From the IMG/VR virus record IMGVR_UViG_3300027754_005988, positions 62,001 to 126,000 of that record: DNA of 64,000 nt. One strand, given 5' to 3'. Made by a program: the position numbers and the translations under genes. Origin of the DNA: a virus. Of the stretch, positions 8,500 through 18,392 are shown piece after piece. How positions within the stretch are numbered: position 1 is the first letter of the stretch; the number at the start of each line of letters is the position of its first letter. The notes under the pieces are model-generated. The model did not search any database, had not been told where the DNA came from, and saw nothing but the letters and a program-made list of their open reading frames with translations.

Positions 8500-10133
8500 C
8501 ATAATAAACTATATCTTTTATTACCAGAGTCATATATTCTATATATTCCTCTTGTTAACATAATAGAGTGTTCTGATTCATTTTCATCAAAACCTTGTTT
8601 AACTAGAATATCTTTCCTAAATTTGAAGCGATATTCTCTTTTTTTATTTAATATATAGTAATAATTAGGTATTGTATCGTATATAAATTTAAAACCTAAT
8701 TTCTCATATAAATCACCTAGTGACCATCTTCTATCGGCATAACTAATAATTTCGATAGGTTTATATGTTTTAATAAAGTGTTTTAATAATTTGTCAGCAC
8801 CGCCAATAACATTTGTGTTTAATTTATTACAAAATCTAACTAATTCATATAAACCTTCTGATGAATTATGACCCATTATCTTACGTAATTTACCAAATGT
8901 CATAATACTAACTAATTCATCATTATAATATAGTCCTAATTTTATTTTAGAATTAACATTACCCTGTAGATGATTTTTATTTAAAAATATTTTTGTTTCT
9001 TTAGAAGATACTTCTTTTATTTCTGTTTTTCTTCCATATATCTTATAATTGGTCATACCAAGTATATTACGTATTCTAGATTTAACGATATCTTGTTTAT
9101 GTACCCACTCATCTTCAAATATATGTACTAACTGTATACCTAATTGTTCACATTCATTTGTTTTATTTAAATGATAATCATTATTTAAGTATTCTTCTGA
9201 GTGCCAATAAAGACCATTAAATTCAACAGCTATTTTTTTAGAAGGTATGTATATATCTAATTCTTTACCATTAAGTATTGATTTATTGTTTTCAATCATA
9301 TCAATATTTAGTGACTTAATAAAATTAGTTACTTCTTTTTCATTATTAGAAACTCCGTTATTAGAACATTTAGCACAACCGTTACCATTTCTATGTGAAT
9401 CACAACGCTGTTCAAATTCACCATGTATAGGACATATTATTTTTACTTTATCTGTTATTTTATTATAATCGACAAAAGAATAATCATATTTATTATTATG
9501 TACAAAAGAACAAAAAGTATTAAATGTTTTAGTGTCATATATTTTTTCTAAACATTTAAAACAACCTTGTTGTTTTGATATATGGTTATTTGGTGTTTGT
9601 TCAAAAACACCGTGTTCTGGGCAAATAATTTTAATTTTATCGTGTGATGTATCATATTTCACTAAAGAATAATCGTATTTATTATCATGAATTTCTTTAG
9701 CTTTTAATATAAACATGTTAGTATCCATTTTACTAGTACCACCACAATACAAACACCCTCTACCATTTAAATGATTACTAGGTATTTGTTCAAAAATACC
9801 GTGCTCTCGACAAATGATTTTAATTTTTGTTTTTGAATTAATGTAGTTAACAATAGAATAATCGTATACATCACCATGAACTTTTTTTGCGTCTGAAATA
9901 AATACATCTATATTTTTTCTTTGTTTATTATGTAATATGGTAGTTGAACACTTAGGGCAATTTTGTTTTGCATTAACATGTTTACTTGGTGTCTGTTCAA
10001 AAACACCATGTATTGGACATATTATTTTAATCATTGAATCATTTTTAAAATATTCAACCAATGAATAATCATACCTATCACCATGAATTTTCTTTGCTGA
10101 TAAAATAAATTCTTTAGATGTTTTCTTTTTCAT
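8496..10133 (-). CDS. Free-standing homing endonuclease with four zinc-finger-like repeats and a Vsr-like nuclease domain
   Basis: A mobile DNA endonuclease lodged antisense between two baseplate genes. Residues 1-258 hold four repeats of about 62 residues with the pattern GDRYDYSLVxY...KIKIICPxHGxFEQxPxxH...GCxKC, consistent with the DUF723 type; each has paired Cys/His, probably for DNA recognition. A nuclease domain with KELDIYIPSKKIAVEFNG and YWHSEE (about 285-310) resembles the Vsr/EDxHD-type PD-(D/E)XK fold. A C-terminal acetyltransferase-like or recognition region follows, with YADRRWSLGDLYEKLGF. No damage is visible. The target is likely a neighbouring gp25 or gp6 allele in related phages. 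Confidence 0.88.
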   Translation of the reverse strand: MKKKTSKEFILSAKKIHGDRYDYSLVEYFKNDSMIKIICPIHGVFEQTPSKHVNAKQNCPKCSTTILHNKQRKNIDVFISDAKKVHGDVYDYSIVNYINSKTKIKIICREHGIFEQIPSNHLNGRGCLYCGGTSKMDTNMFILKAKEIHDNKYDYSLVKYDTSHDKIKIICPEHGVFEQTPNNHISKQQGCFKCLEKIYDTKTFNTFCSFVHNNKYDYSFVDYNKITDKVKIICPIHGEFEQRCDSHRNGNGCAKCSNNGVSNNEKEVTNFIKSLNIDMIENNKSILNGKELDIYIPSKKIAVEFNGLYWHSEEYLNNDYHLNKTNECEQLGIQLVHIFEDEWVHKQDIVKSRIRNILGMTNYKIYGRKTEIKEVSSKETKIFLNKNHLQGNVNSKIKLGLYYNDELVSIMTFGKLRKIMGHNSSEGLYELVRFCNKLNTNVIGGADKLLKHFIKTYKPIEIISYADRRWSLGDLYEKLGFKFIYDTIPNYYYILNKKREYRFKFRKDILVKQGFDENESEHSIMLTRGIYRIYDSGNKRYSLLC

Positions 10134-10217
10134 ACCTTATGGTGTTTAATTATAACTATGTAAAGTTAGTAAAAAAAAATAATAAAAGAAATGTTTATTA
10201 TTTTTTTTTATTAGTTA

Positions 10218-10224
10218 TATTTAT
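10218..10224 (+). promoter_or_regulatory. TATTTAT box before the gp6-like gene
   Basis: GTTATATTTATTATT is 15 bases upstream of the gp6-like start. It lies on the far side of the homing endonuclease gene, so the downstream tail block keeps a promoter of its own. Confidence 0.5.
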
Positions 10225-10239
10225 TATTAAAAGAATAAT

Positions 10240-12060
10240 ATGGCAAATCAAGGGATTAATTATACTTCACGTAACTTCGCAGACATAAGGTCTGGGCTAA
10301 TAGATATGGTTAAACAATATTACCCAGACATCTTTAATGATTTTAATGATGCATCTGTTGGTATGATGTTACTAGAATTAAATGCAGCTGTTGGTGATAT
10401 GTTATCAGTCAATACTGATAGGATGTTTCAAGAAACACAAATAGATTACGCTAAAGAGTCAAAATCTGTTCGTTCATTAGCTAGGACATTTGGTTTAAAG
10501 ATACCAGGTAAACGACCAAGTATAACAATAGTTGATTTTAGTGTTAAAGTTCCAGTTTTTGGTGATACATATGATTCTTCATATGCTCCTATTATTAGAG
10601 CTGGTGCACAGGTAAATGGTGCAGGTAAGGTATTTGAAACAACAGGTGATATTGATTTTACTAATCCATTTACTGTTGGTGGTATACCAAATAGAAAAAT
10701 AATACCTAATTTTGATTCAAATGGTACTATTATTAACTATACTATTGTAAAAAGGGAAATTGTTATAAATGGTTTTACCAAAGTATTCAAAAGAATAATA
10801 ACAGCTAACGATGTTAAACCATTTTTAGAAGTTATATTACCAGATGACAATGTTTTATCTATAGATTCAATTATATCATTACAAGGTACTAATTTTTCAA
10901 CACAACCAAGCAATAGTCAATTCTTAGATATACAAAATAGATGGTTTGAAATGGATGCATTGGCTGAAGATAAAGTATTCATCGAAGATACTGCAAAGGT
11001 TTCAGATAATGCTGGTGTTAGACCAGGAAAATGGATAACAGTAACAAAAAAATTCATAAGAGAATATACTGATTTAGGTTTTACAAAACTAATATTTGGT
11101 GGTGGTACGCAAGACACTAGTAGCCTTTCTGATTTTGACACAAACAAAGCTTTGGTTAATCAAATAGGTGACTTTATAAATAATATGTCATTAGGTGTTA
11201 CACCAACAGCAAATACTACTATGTTTATTAAATATAGAGTTGGTGGTGGTACTGATACCAATTTGGGTGTTAATGTATTGACATCTGTTGGCTTGGCTGA
11301 TATTAGTGTAATAGGTAGTGATGCTCAAATAAATCAAGCTGTTAGAAATTCATTAACAGTTAATAATGCATTACCTGCTTTAGGTGGTAGAGATGTTCCT
11401 AGTGTTGAAGAAATAAGGAATATGGTTAGATATAATTTTGCCTCACAAAATAGAGCAGTAACTATTAAAGATTACCAAACAAGAATAACACAAATGCCAG
11501 GCAAATTTGGTGTTCCATTTAGATGTGGTGTTTTTGAAGAACAAAATAAAATCAATATATACGTATTAGGTTTAAATGGTAACGGTAATTTATCTAATTC
11601 ATCAACTAGCGCATTAAAAGATAATATAGCAACATATTTAGCTGATTATAGAATGCTAAATGATTATATTCAAATGACTGATGGTAGAATAATAAATTTA
11701 GCATTTGAAGTTGATTTATATACTGATAAAAAAATACCACAATCACAAGTTATTAGTGAAGTAATTAATAACATACAAACATATATGGATATTAATAATT
11801 TCCAAATGGGTGATAATATATACATATCTAATTTACTTAATAAAATAAATGATGTTGGTGGTGTTATAAACGTAATTGATTTGAGGATATATAATAAAGT
11901 TGGTGGAATATATAGTATTAATGAAATATCACAACCTTATTTAGATGCTGAAACAAGACAAATAGACCTATCAAGTGATTATACTTTATTTGGTGAACCT
12001 ACTAGTATGTTTGAAATATTACAACCAACTAAAGATATAATGGTTAGGGTTAAATCTTAG
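10240..12060 (+). CDS. 6: Baseplate wedge protein gp6-like (baseplate J family)
   Basis: A structural protein expected to form the ring of wedge dimers that drives baseplate opening. The N-terminal NYTSRNFADIRSGLIDMVKQ and FNDASVGMMLLELNAAVGDM match the opening of T4 gp6 and its relatives. The centre holds the baseplate-J pattern with AVTIKDYQTRITQMPG and a C-terminal domain with NNIQTYMDINNFQMGDNIY. At 606 residues it is close to T4 gp6 (660). It follows the gp25-like gene, as in many contractile tails. Confidence 0.9.
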   Translation: MANQGINYTSRNFADIRSGLIDMVKQYYPDIFNDFNDASVGMMLLELNAAVGDMLSVNTDRMFQETQIDYAKESKSVRSLARTFGLKIPGKRPSITIVDFSVKVPVFGDTYDSSYAPIIRAGAQVNGAGKVFETTGDIDFTNPFTVGGIPNRKIIPNFDSNGTIINYTIVKREIVINGFTKVFKRIITANDVKPFLEVILPDDNVLSIDSIISLQGTNFSTQPSNSQFLDIQNRWFEMDALAEDKVFIEDTAKVSDNAGVRPGKWITVTKKFIREYTDLGFTKLIFGGGTQDTSSLSDFDTNKALVNQIGDFINNMSLGVTPTANTTMFIKYRVGGGTDTNLGVNVLTSVGLADISVIGSDAQINQAVRNSLTVNNALPALGGRDVPSVEEIRNMVRYNFASQNRAVTIKDYQTRITQMPGKFGVPFRCGVFEEQNKINIYVLGLNGNGNLSNSSTSALKDNIATYLADYRMLNDYIQMTDGRIINLAFEVDLYTDKKIPQSQVISEVINNIQTYMDINNFQMGDNIYISNLLNKINDVGGVINVIDLRIYNKVGGIYSINEISQPYLDAETRQIDLSSDYTLFGEPTSMFEILQPTKDIMVRVKS

Positions 12061-12122
12061 TATTTCCTTATTATATTAAAAATACTAAATTTAATAAAAT
12101 AACATTATTTAAAAATAAAAAT

Positions 12123-12482
12123 ATGAGTTGTAATTGTAAAAAAGAAAATAATAAAATAGAAAATAATGAAGAAACTAATATAATAACAACAATATTTAAA
12201 CACTTTTTAAATTTTTTTATTTTTGCTATTTCATTAATGTTTTCTCCTGTTGCATTGGTTGGATATGTGATAGTTATGTTTAGAGTTATCGTTTTGAATA
12301 AAAACGTTGATATCCTTAGTTTAACTACCAATTTTATTTCTAATTATAGGAAATATAAAGAAATTAAATCACTTGAAGATAGTGATGATGAAGATGATGA
12401 CTATGATTATTCTGAATTAGAGGTAGATGCTGATGATTACGAAATGGTTGATGTTGAAGTTATAACAAAAGAGACAAAATAA
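12123..12482 (+). CDS. Small membrane protein with Cys-rich N-terminus and acidic tail
   Basis: 119 residues of unknown family. It begins MSCNCKKEN, then has one long or two short hydrophobic segments (about residues 25-60) ending in basic VMFRVIVLNKN. The last 40 residues are very acidic (DSDDEDDDYDYSELEVDADD). It sits between the gp6-like gene and the 1373-residue tail protein, four bases before the latter, so it is probably a late product. A role in the envelope is possible; an assembly role cannot be excluded. Confidence 0.65.
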   Translation: MSCNCKKENNKIENNEETNIITTIFKHFLNFFIFAISLMFSPVALVGYVIVMFRVIVLNKNVDILSLTTNFISNYRKYKEIKSLEDSDDEDDDYDYSELEVDADDYEMVDVEVITKETK

Positions 12483-12486
12483 ATAT

Positions 12487-15400
12487 ATGTCAAAAACAGT
12501 AAGAATTAGAACATCACCAAATGGTGATGACCAATATATTAAAGTTAAATTAGAACAAGATTTTGATTTTATTGAAATATTATCATTAAAGATTTCACAA
12601 GAAGATACATATCTTAAATTTTGTTCTGATTATGGTGTTGTTGTAGGAAGAGTTAATGTTAATGGTGGTTTTGGTGTTCCTAATGCTAAAGTTAGTGTTT
12701 TTATACCACTGGATGATAACGATAAAAATAATCCAGATATAAGCAATATATATCCGTATGAGATTATAACAGATAAAACTGATGAAGGTATTAGGTATAA
12801 TTTATTACCAAAAGATGGTAATCCAAATGATATATGCTCAACACCAGTAGGTACATTCCCAAATAAAAGAGAAGTACTGGATAACCCAACAATGTTGGAG
12901 ATTTATCAAAAATATTATAAATTCACAACTACAACAAATTTTGCTGGTGACTTTATGTTATTTGGTGTGCCACTTGGAACACATATAATACATGTTGATG
13001 CTGATTTATCTGATATTGGTTTGATATCACAAAAACCATATGATTTTATTGAGCAAGGTAGCCCAGAAAATTTGTTTGAAAGTCCTACCAAGTTTAAAAA
13101 AGATATTAATTTAGATAAATTACCACAGATAAAATCATTTAATATCGGTGTTAATGTTGAGCCTTTTTGGGGTGATGTTGATAATTGTGAAATAGGTATT
13201 ACTAGGTTAGACATACCATTAAATTATACAGTGGCCCCATCTGCAATCTTTATGGGTAATATTTTTGGTGACCAAGCGCAAAGTAAAGCTAAAATCAAAA
13301 GAAATTGTAAACCTAGTAATAAATTGGGGTATATATGTGACCAAGTAACCAATAGTGGTACTATTGAGATGATTAGAAAAACAATAACTGGAGATATTGA
13401 AAGATTCGATATTGGAAATGTTATTGATGAAGATGGTTCATGGGCTTGTCAAATACCAATGAATTTAGATTATGTTATAACTGATGAAACTGGTAAGTTC
13501 ATTTATTCACAAGACCCAAATATAGGCATTCCAACAAGAGCTAGTGTTAGATTTAGAATAGGTATGGATGACGCTGGTGGTTCAGCTAGATTAGCAACAA
13601 GGGCAAAATATTTGATACCTAATAATCCTTATAATAAAAATGAGATAGATTATAATTTTGGACCAGAAAGCAATGAATTTAAAGCAACAAAAGATTCTAG
13701 TTTTAAAGAATTATTCTGGAATAAAATATATACTGTTTCAAACTACATACCTAGATTTCAAAATAATTCAATAATAAAAAATGATTTTATTACTGGCATC
13801 AAAAATGTTGATGGTTGTGTAGGTGATAAAACACCATTCCCATATAATAGAGTTTCATCACAATATAACCTTTTATTTGTTTTCATTTGTTTTTTAGTGT
13901 TATTATTAGAAGCTTTAATTGGTGTCGTTAACCTTATAATTACTGCAATTAATGAAACCATTATATTTTATATTAATTTTGTTATAATTGGGTTTATAAA
14001 TTTAATTTTTTCGTTTATTTCTTTTCTTGGGGTACCAAAGATTGAAATCCCTCCAATACCTTATATATCTTGTATAAGTGTTAAATGTCCTAATGGAGAC
14101 CCAGATGCTTTGAATTGTGCTCCTGGATGTGTTCCTGGTAGTCATGGGTATAATAAATTAAAAGCAACGTTAGGTACCATAGCGACTACACCATCAGCAT
14201 TAAGTGATTGTATGGCTTTTCAATTGGCTAAATCATTTGGTGTATATGAGTTATCTTTTTATAATGACTGGGTAAACGGTAGTCTTTATAGTTTTTTATT
14301 ACAATACAAAAAAAGAAACTCATTAAAAAATAGATTAGGTTCTGAAACTTTTTGTGAATATGATTGTTCTGAATTTGTTAATGATGAAAATTACACAGGT
14401 GTTAAAGCTAATAAAAATGGACAACCAGATAACAAATGTTCATATAATTATTTAGCTGATACAATGTTAACAACCGACACAGAAACAATAGACGTACGAT
14501 TATCAGGTGAAACATCTGATGCAATTAGAGAAGGGTTAGTTAAAAAAGTTGGTAATGAGTATATTTATGCTGCAACAACACATGATGCTAAATATAAATT
14601 ATTTGCTACTGATATAGTATGTTTAGGTTCTATTTCTAATTATGATTGGCAAGGTATTCCAAAAATAAACGATTTATTGGTACCAACAACTTATAAAATT
14701 TCACCAGACGTTCCAGATATTATAGATGGTGTTACCGATGTGAGTGGCGTTGTTAATATAGTTAAAAATACTCAAATGTTTAGTGGTATACTTGGTGGTG
14801 GTGTAGACACTCCTTTTGTCTTTTTCGATATAAATTGTCTAGGTGTATTTATACCATATAAAGGTGGTTTAAATTTAAGGCATCAATGTGAATTTGGTGT
14901 TGATATTGACCAAACAACGCTAAAGTCAGATAACACAACACTACCACCAAATGGTATACTTGGTGCTGATGATATAGATGATGATAATGGTAAATATTTT
15001 AGAGACATTTTTCTTGTTTTAAATAGATTAAAAGATATTCCAAAACCATTTCCTATAATTAAAAGTGGTGGTCAATCAAGTATAACTAGTAATTTTAATT
15101 TAAACAATTCACCAACAGCTAACTTTACATCATATGCTGATAATGGTGTTGATTATATTAATTTTAGACATTATTCTGTAAATGGTGTATTAGTAGGTAG
15201 TGACAAATTTGGTCAGACACAACATTCATTTTATTTTTACTTTGGTGTTAAGCCAGGTAAAACAGCGTTAGATAAAATGAATTCAAAATACTTTACTAAG
15301 TGTATTAAAGAAAAAATAGATGAATTTACCATTCAAGCATCAACAACTCCAACTGCTAAAAACGCAAAGACTGGTACTATAATGTTTAATTTTATTGGTG

Positions 15401-16608
15401 GTGCATCTCCAATAAAATATACAGTAACTGGACCTAATACAGTAAAAAAAGGTGTTACACAACCAAACGCATCTATATTCATAGATTCATTAGGCGTTGG
15501 TGAATACAAAATAGAAGGTGTTGATTCACTTGGTGTTGTTGTTGTTAAAATTCTTAATATATATGGTCCAAACCCTTTATCTGCTTTAGTTCAAGTAACA
15601 TCAAATGCGTCAACTGTTGTTAGTTCGGATGGTGAGATAACAATAGAAGCAATATCTAATGGTGTTCAACCTTACACATATACACTTAAAAACTCTTCTG
15701 GTACTATAGTAGCAGGTCCTTCAACTGCAACACCTCCAGTAGTATTAGGTGGTTTGGTTAAAGATGCACCAATTGGTTATACTATGCAAATAAAAGATAG
15801 TGCTAATGAAACAATAACAATATCAAAATTGGTTTTAATTGGTATTTCAGAACAATTAAGCGCTAAAATTGATAAAAAGGATACAACATGTTACGATGGT
15901 AAAGATGGTACAATCACTATATCAAATAATGGCGGTAAACCACCATATACTTTCAAAACAGTTGGGCCAAATGGTTATGTTAATACTAGTAATCTATTAG
16001 AAGGTTTAGGTATAGGTACTTATACTACAACATTAACTGATAGTAGTAAAACTCCAGTAACTTTAGTGTACAATACAGTAATTAATTCAGTTAACCCAAA
16101 AATGACATTAAGAGCTGGTTCTACTGCTGAGTTGAAAAAACAATGTAGTAATACAATGCATAAGATAACTGTTTATTTAGAGTATTCATTTGGAGCTCCA
16201 AATGTGGCTAATTTAGAATACAGAACATCTAATGGTAGTTGGGTTACTTTACCGCCACTTACTTACGTTAATAAAGATACTAAGTTAGAATTTGACATAC
16301 CGTCAGTTTTGGTTAATAATGATTTAGTACTTAGGTCTAAAATGTATCCTCAATTATGCTATAGTAATGAATTATCAATAAACAAATCTAGCATTACATT
16401 ACCTACAGCTAATTTAACTGGTAATATAACCACAACAAATGGCACTGGAGCGTATAAAGGAAAATACAAACAGGATATTAGAGTAGTTGGTGGGTTTAGC
16501 TCATATACTGGAAGTCCATATGGGCCAGGTATTACATATACAGATGCTAAATCAATAACAACAACAATAACTGATAATGTTGGATGTACTGTAACACTTA
16601 AATCATAA
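12487..16608 (+). CDS. Very large baseplate/tail protein with N-terminal carboxypeptidase-regulatory-like domain and SprB-like repeats
   Basis: A 1373-residue structural protein. Near residue 50 a small beta-sandwich, YGVVVGRVNVNGGFGVPNAK, resembles regulatory domains of carboxypeptidases. Around 458-515 lies a strongly hydrophobic stretch with LLFVFICFLVLLLEALIGVV, unusual in a tail protein, followed by a Cys-rich segment. Residues about 955-1205 hold three beta repeats; the last (from about 1131, TCYDGKDGTITISNNGGKPP) is a canonical SprB-type repeat with CxG.dGsI...GG.pPY. SprB repeats are known from flavobacterial gliding adhesins. The gene overlaps the next start by one base. A host-contacting baseplate or fibre hub is inferred. 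Confidence 0.75.
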   Translation: MSKTVRIRTSPNGDDQYIKVKLEQDFDFIEILSLKISQEDTYLKFCSDYGVVVGRVNVNGGFGVPNAKVSVFIPLDDNDKNNPDISNIYPYEIITDKTDEGIRYNLLPKDGNPNDICSTPVGTFPNKREVLDNPTMLEIYQKYYKFTTTTNFAGDFMLFGVPLGTHIIHVDADLSDIGLISQKPYDFIEQGSPENLFESPTKFKKDINLDKLPQIKSFNIGVNVEPFWGDVDNCEIGITRLDIPLNYTVAPSAIFMGNIFGDQAQSKAKIKRNCKPSNKLGYICDQVTNSGTIEMIRKTITGDIERFDIGNVIDEDGSWACQIPMNLDYVITDETGKFIYSQDPNIGIPTRASVRFRIGMDDAGGSARLATRAKYLIPNNPYNKNEIDYNFGPESNEFKATKDSSFKELFWNKIYTVSNYIPRFQNNSIIKNDFITGIKNVDGCVGDKTPFPYNRVSSQYNLLFVFICFLVLLLEALIGVVNLIITAINETIIFYINFVIIGFINLIFSFISFLGVPKIEIPPIPYISCISVKCPNGDPDALNCAPGCVPGSHGYNKLKATLGTIATTPSALSDCMAFQLAKSFGVYELSFYNDWVNGSLYSFLLQYKKRNSLKNRLGSETFCEYDCSEFVNDENYTGVKANKNGQPDNKCSYNYLADTMLTTDTETIDVRLSGETSDAIREGLVKKVGNEYIYAATTHDAKYKLFATDIVCLGSISNYDWQGIPKINDLLVPTTYKISPDVPDIIDGVTDVSGVVNIVKNTQMFSGILGGGVDTPFVFFDINCLGVFIPYKGGLNLRHQCEFGVDIDQTTLKSDNTTLPPNGILGADDIDDDNGKYFRDIFLVLNRLKDIPKPFPIIKSGGQSSITSNFNLNNSPTANFTSYADNGVDYINFRHYSVNGVLVGSDKFGQTQHSFYFYFGVKPGKTALDKMNSKYFTKCIKEKIDEFTIQASTTPTAKNAKTGTIMFNFIGGASPIKYTVTGPNTVKKGVTQPNASIFIDSLGVGEYKIEGVDSLGVVVVKILNIYGPNPLSALVQVTSNASTVVSSDGEITIEAISNGVQPYTYTLKNSSGTIVAGPSTATPPVVLGGLVKDAPIGYTMQIKDSANETITISKLVLIGISEQLSAKIDKKDTTCYDGKDGTITISNNGGKPPYTFKTVGPNGYVNTSNLLEGLGIGTYTTTLTDSSKTPVTLVYNTVINSVNPKMTLRAGSTAELKKQCSNTMHKITVYLEYSFGAPNVANLEYRTSNGSWVTLPPLTYVNKDTKLEFDIPSVLVNNDLVLRSKMYPQLCYSNELSINKSSITLPTANLTGNITTTNGTGAYKGKYKQDIRVVGGFSSYTGSPYGPGITYTDAKSITTTITDNVGCTVTLKS

Positions 16609-18392
16609 TGGCTACTTATAGAACTAAACAAAAATTAAATTCAGAGGTTTCTAAACAATCGGTAAATACTGATACATTTTTAAAAATTAAAATGGATGGT
16701 AAAGAAAAACTTTTGCCATACGATTCTATTAATGAAATTGTAAATGTAGGTGAACAATTTAATATTGAAAGACAAAACAGTAAATTTTATAGGATATTAG
16801 GAACTATTAATTTAACTGTTTCAAATGTATTATTTAATTTAAGTAATATAACTAATAGAAATTTTAGAACTTGGAGTGGGTTTAACGATATTCTTTTTTT
16901 AGATACAGATAAACCTAGAGATTATGCTACTACTAGTTCGACTGATTATAATTATAATGAATCAATTACTAACAACTTAAAAGAATTGAATGGTTGGTTT
17001 GGTTTTTATAATAATTTTTCATGGGAAACTATGGTTACCACATATGATAATGTGTTTTATGATATGGAACCACAAAGAAGTAGATTTTCATTCATACCAG
17101 ATAAAGCATCATTTAATAATAGTAAAACACCAGTTAAAAATTGGGAATTAACAATAACATACCCACATCATTCAGATAAAAATCATGAAATGGTTAAGGG
17201 TGGTTTATTAATAATAGACACATTACCAGCAATTGTTGCAACAAAATCTATGACTGCTTTCGGAATGGCTTGTTTACATAATTTATCTATAGGGGATACC
17301 ATTAAAATAACTGGAACAACTGGTTATGATGGAATACACACTGTAATTAGAACGGGTTTAGATGATGGTAGTTTTAAAGGTTATTATTTTGTATTGGATT
17401 TACCAACTACTGGTTTAATTGGTGGTACATCTAGAATTAAGAAAATAATAGCTGGTAATGAATCAGAATATTATTTTAGAGTGTTTAAAAAAATAAAAAC
17501 TAGGTCCGCTTCAACAATTGAAGTTGATGATTACGAAACATATAAATTAGCTTTTAGTGAAAACATATATGCTGATAATATTTGTCAATATGTTTTTAAT
17601 GAAGATATTGATGTAACTGATTTAGTTGATAATTTAGGTAGACCATTAAGTGAATTATACGTAACAAAGGTTAAAACTAGTAGTGATTCATTATTTAGAA
17701 AAGTATCTTCTGGTATTGAAACACCATTTATGGCTAGACTTAAAAAAAGCAAAACAATTCCATATCTTATAAATGTACCAGCTATTAATATGATACATAA
17801 TGGAGGTAACACCCCTTTCCCTACACATAAACCATTGGAGAGTCAATTAAATATTTATGGTGAATACTTTTATGGTGATTTGGTTGAGTATAATACGTAT
17901 GAAGTTAAGGAAACTATTTTAGCTAATATAGCGCATAGATTTAATACTGTAAACAGAGAATCTACATCTAGCTTAACTTACTTAGACACAAAAGGTTTTT
18001 CACCAACAACTAAAACAATCGATTTAGGACCAAGACAGGAAGGATATTTTTATTATCCGCATCAATTGGTTAGAATAAGAGAGTTTTCTTCTTATATTGA
18101 ACAAGGTGATGAAAAAACAGAAGGTGTACCTAGTTATGCTGTTAATATTGGTGACAATACATATTTATGGAGAGACTTATTGGACATAGGGTATAATCAA
18201 AGTGATGAAACCGCATTAAATTATCCATTTTTAAATGGGTGTCATTATATGTATCAGAATGAAAATTTTTTAGTTAGAAGACAAGACCCATTTAATAATT
18301 GGGAATTATATTATAATAAATTTCCATCTGACCCGATAGGTGATAGAATTTCAGATAAAAACTCATTTAATTCAGAAGAAGATGTTTGCTAA
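16608..18392 (+). CDS. Tail/baseplate structural protein, 594 residues, unknown family
   Basis: The start overlaps the preceding stop (TAATG), implying translational coupling within the tail operon. No cysteine-rich or membrane segment is seen. The protein is rich in beta-prone, aromatic and Asn residues (for example NGWFGFYNNFSWETM and QEGYFYYPHQLVRIREF), which is typical of a virion protein. The N-terminal 40 residues are polar. I cannot name a T4 counterpart; the location between baseplate genes suggests a wedge or peripheral baseplate part. Confidence 0.65.
   Translation: MATYRTKQKLNSEVSKQSVNTDTFLKIKMDGKEKLLPYDSINEIVNVGEQFNIERQNSKFYRILGTINLTVSNVLFNLSNITNRNFRTWSGFNDILFLDTDKPRDYATTSSTDYNYNESITNNLKELNGWFGFYNNFSWETMVTTYDNVFYDMEPQRSRFSFIPDKASFNNSKTPVKNWELTITYPHHSDKNHEMVKGGLLIIDTLPAIVATKSMTAFGMACLHNLSIGDTIKITGTTGYDGIHTVIRTGLDDGSFKGYYFVLDLPTTGLIGGTSRIKKIIAGNESEYYFRVFKKIKTRSASTIEVDDYETYKLAFSENIYADNICQYVFNEDIDVTDLVDNLGRPLSELYVTKVKTSSDSLFRKVSSGIETPFMARLKKSKTIPYLINVPAINMIHNGGNTPFPTHKPLESQLNIYGEYFYGDLVEYNTYEVKETILANIAHRFNTVNRESTSSLTYLDTKGFSPTTKTIDLGPRQEGYFYYPHQLVRIREFSSYIEQGDEKTEGVPSYAVNIGDNTYLWRDLLDIGYNQSDETALNYPFLNGCHYMYQNENFLVRRQDPFNNWELYYNKFPSDPIGDRISDKNSFNSEEDVC

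Noticed and set aside
12058-12087. Inverted repeat TAGTATTT/AAATACTA after the gp6-like gene.
   Set aside because: All A/T stem apart from two G/C pairs with a long loop and no T run; not convincing as a terminator.
18340-18381. GTG start giving a longer N-terminus for the 271-residue tail protein.
   Set aside because: ATG at 18382 fits the short overlaps of this operon; the extra 14 residues lie wholly inside the preceding gene.
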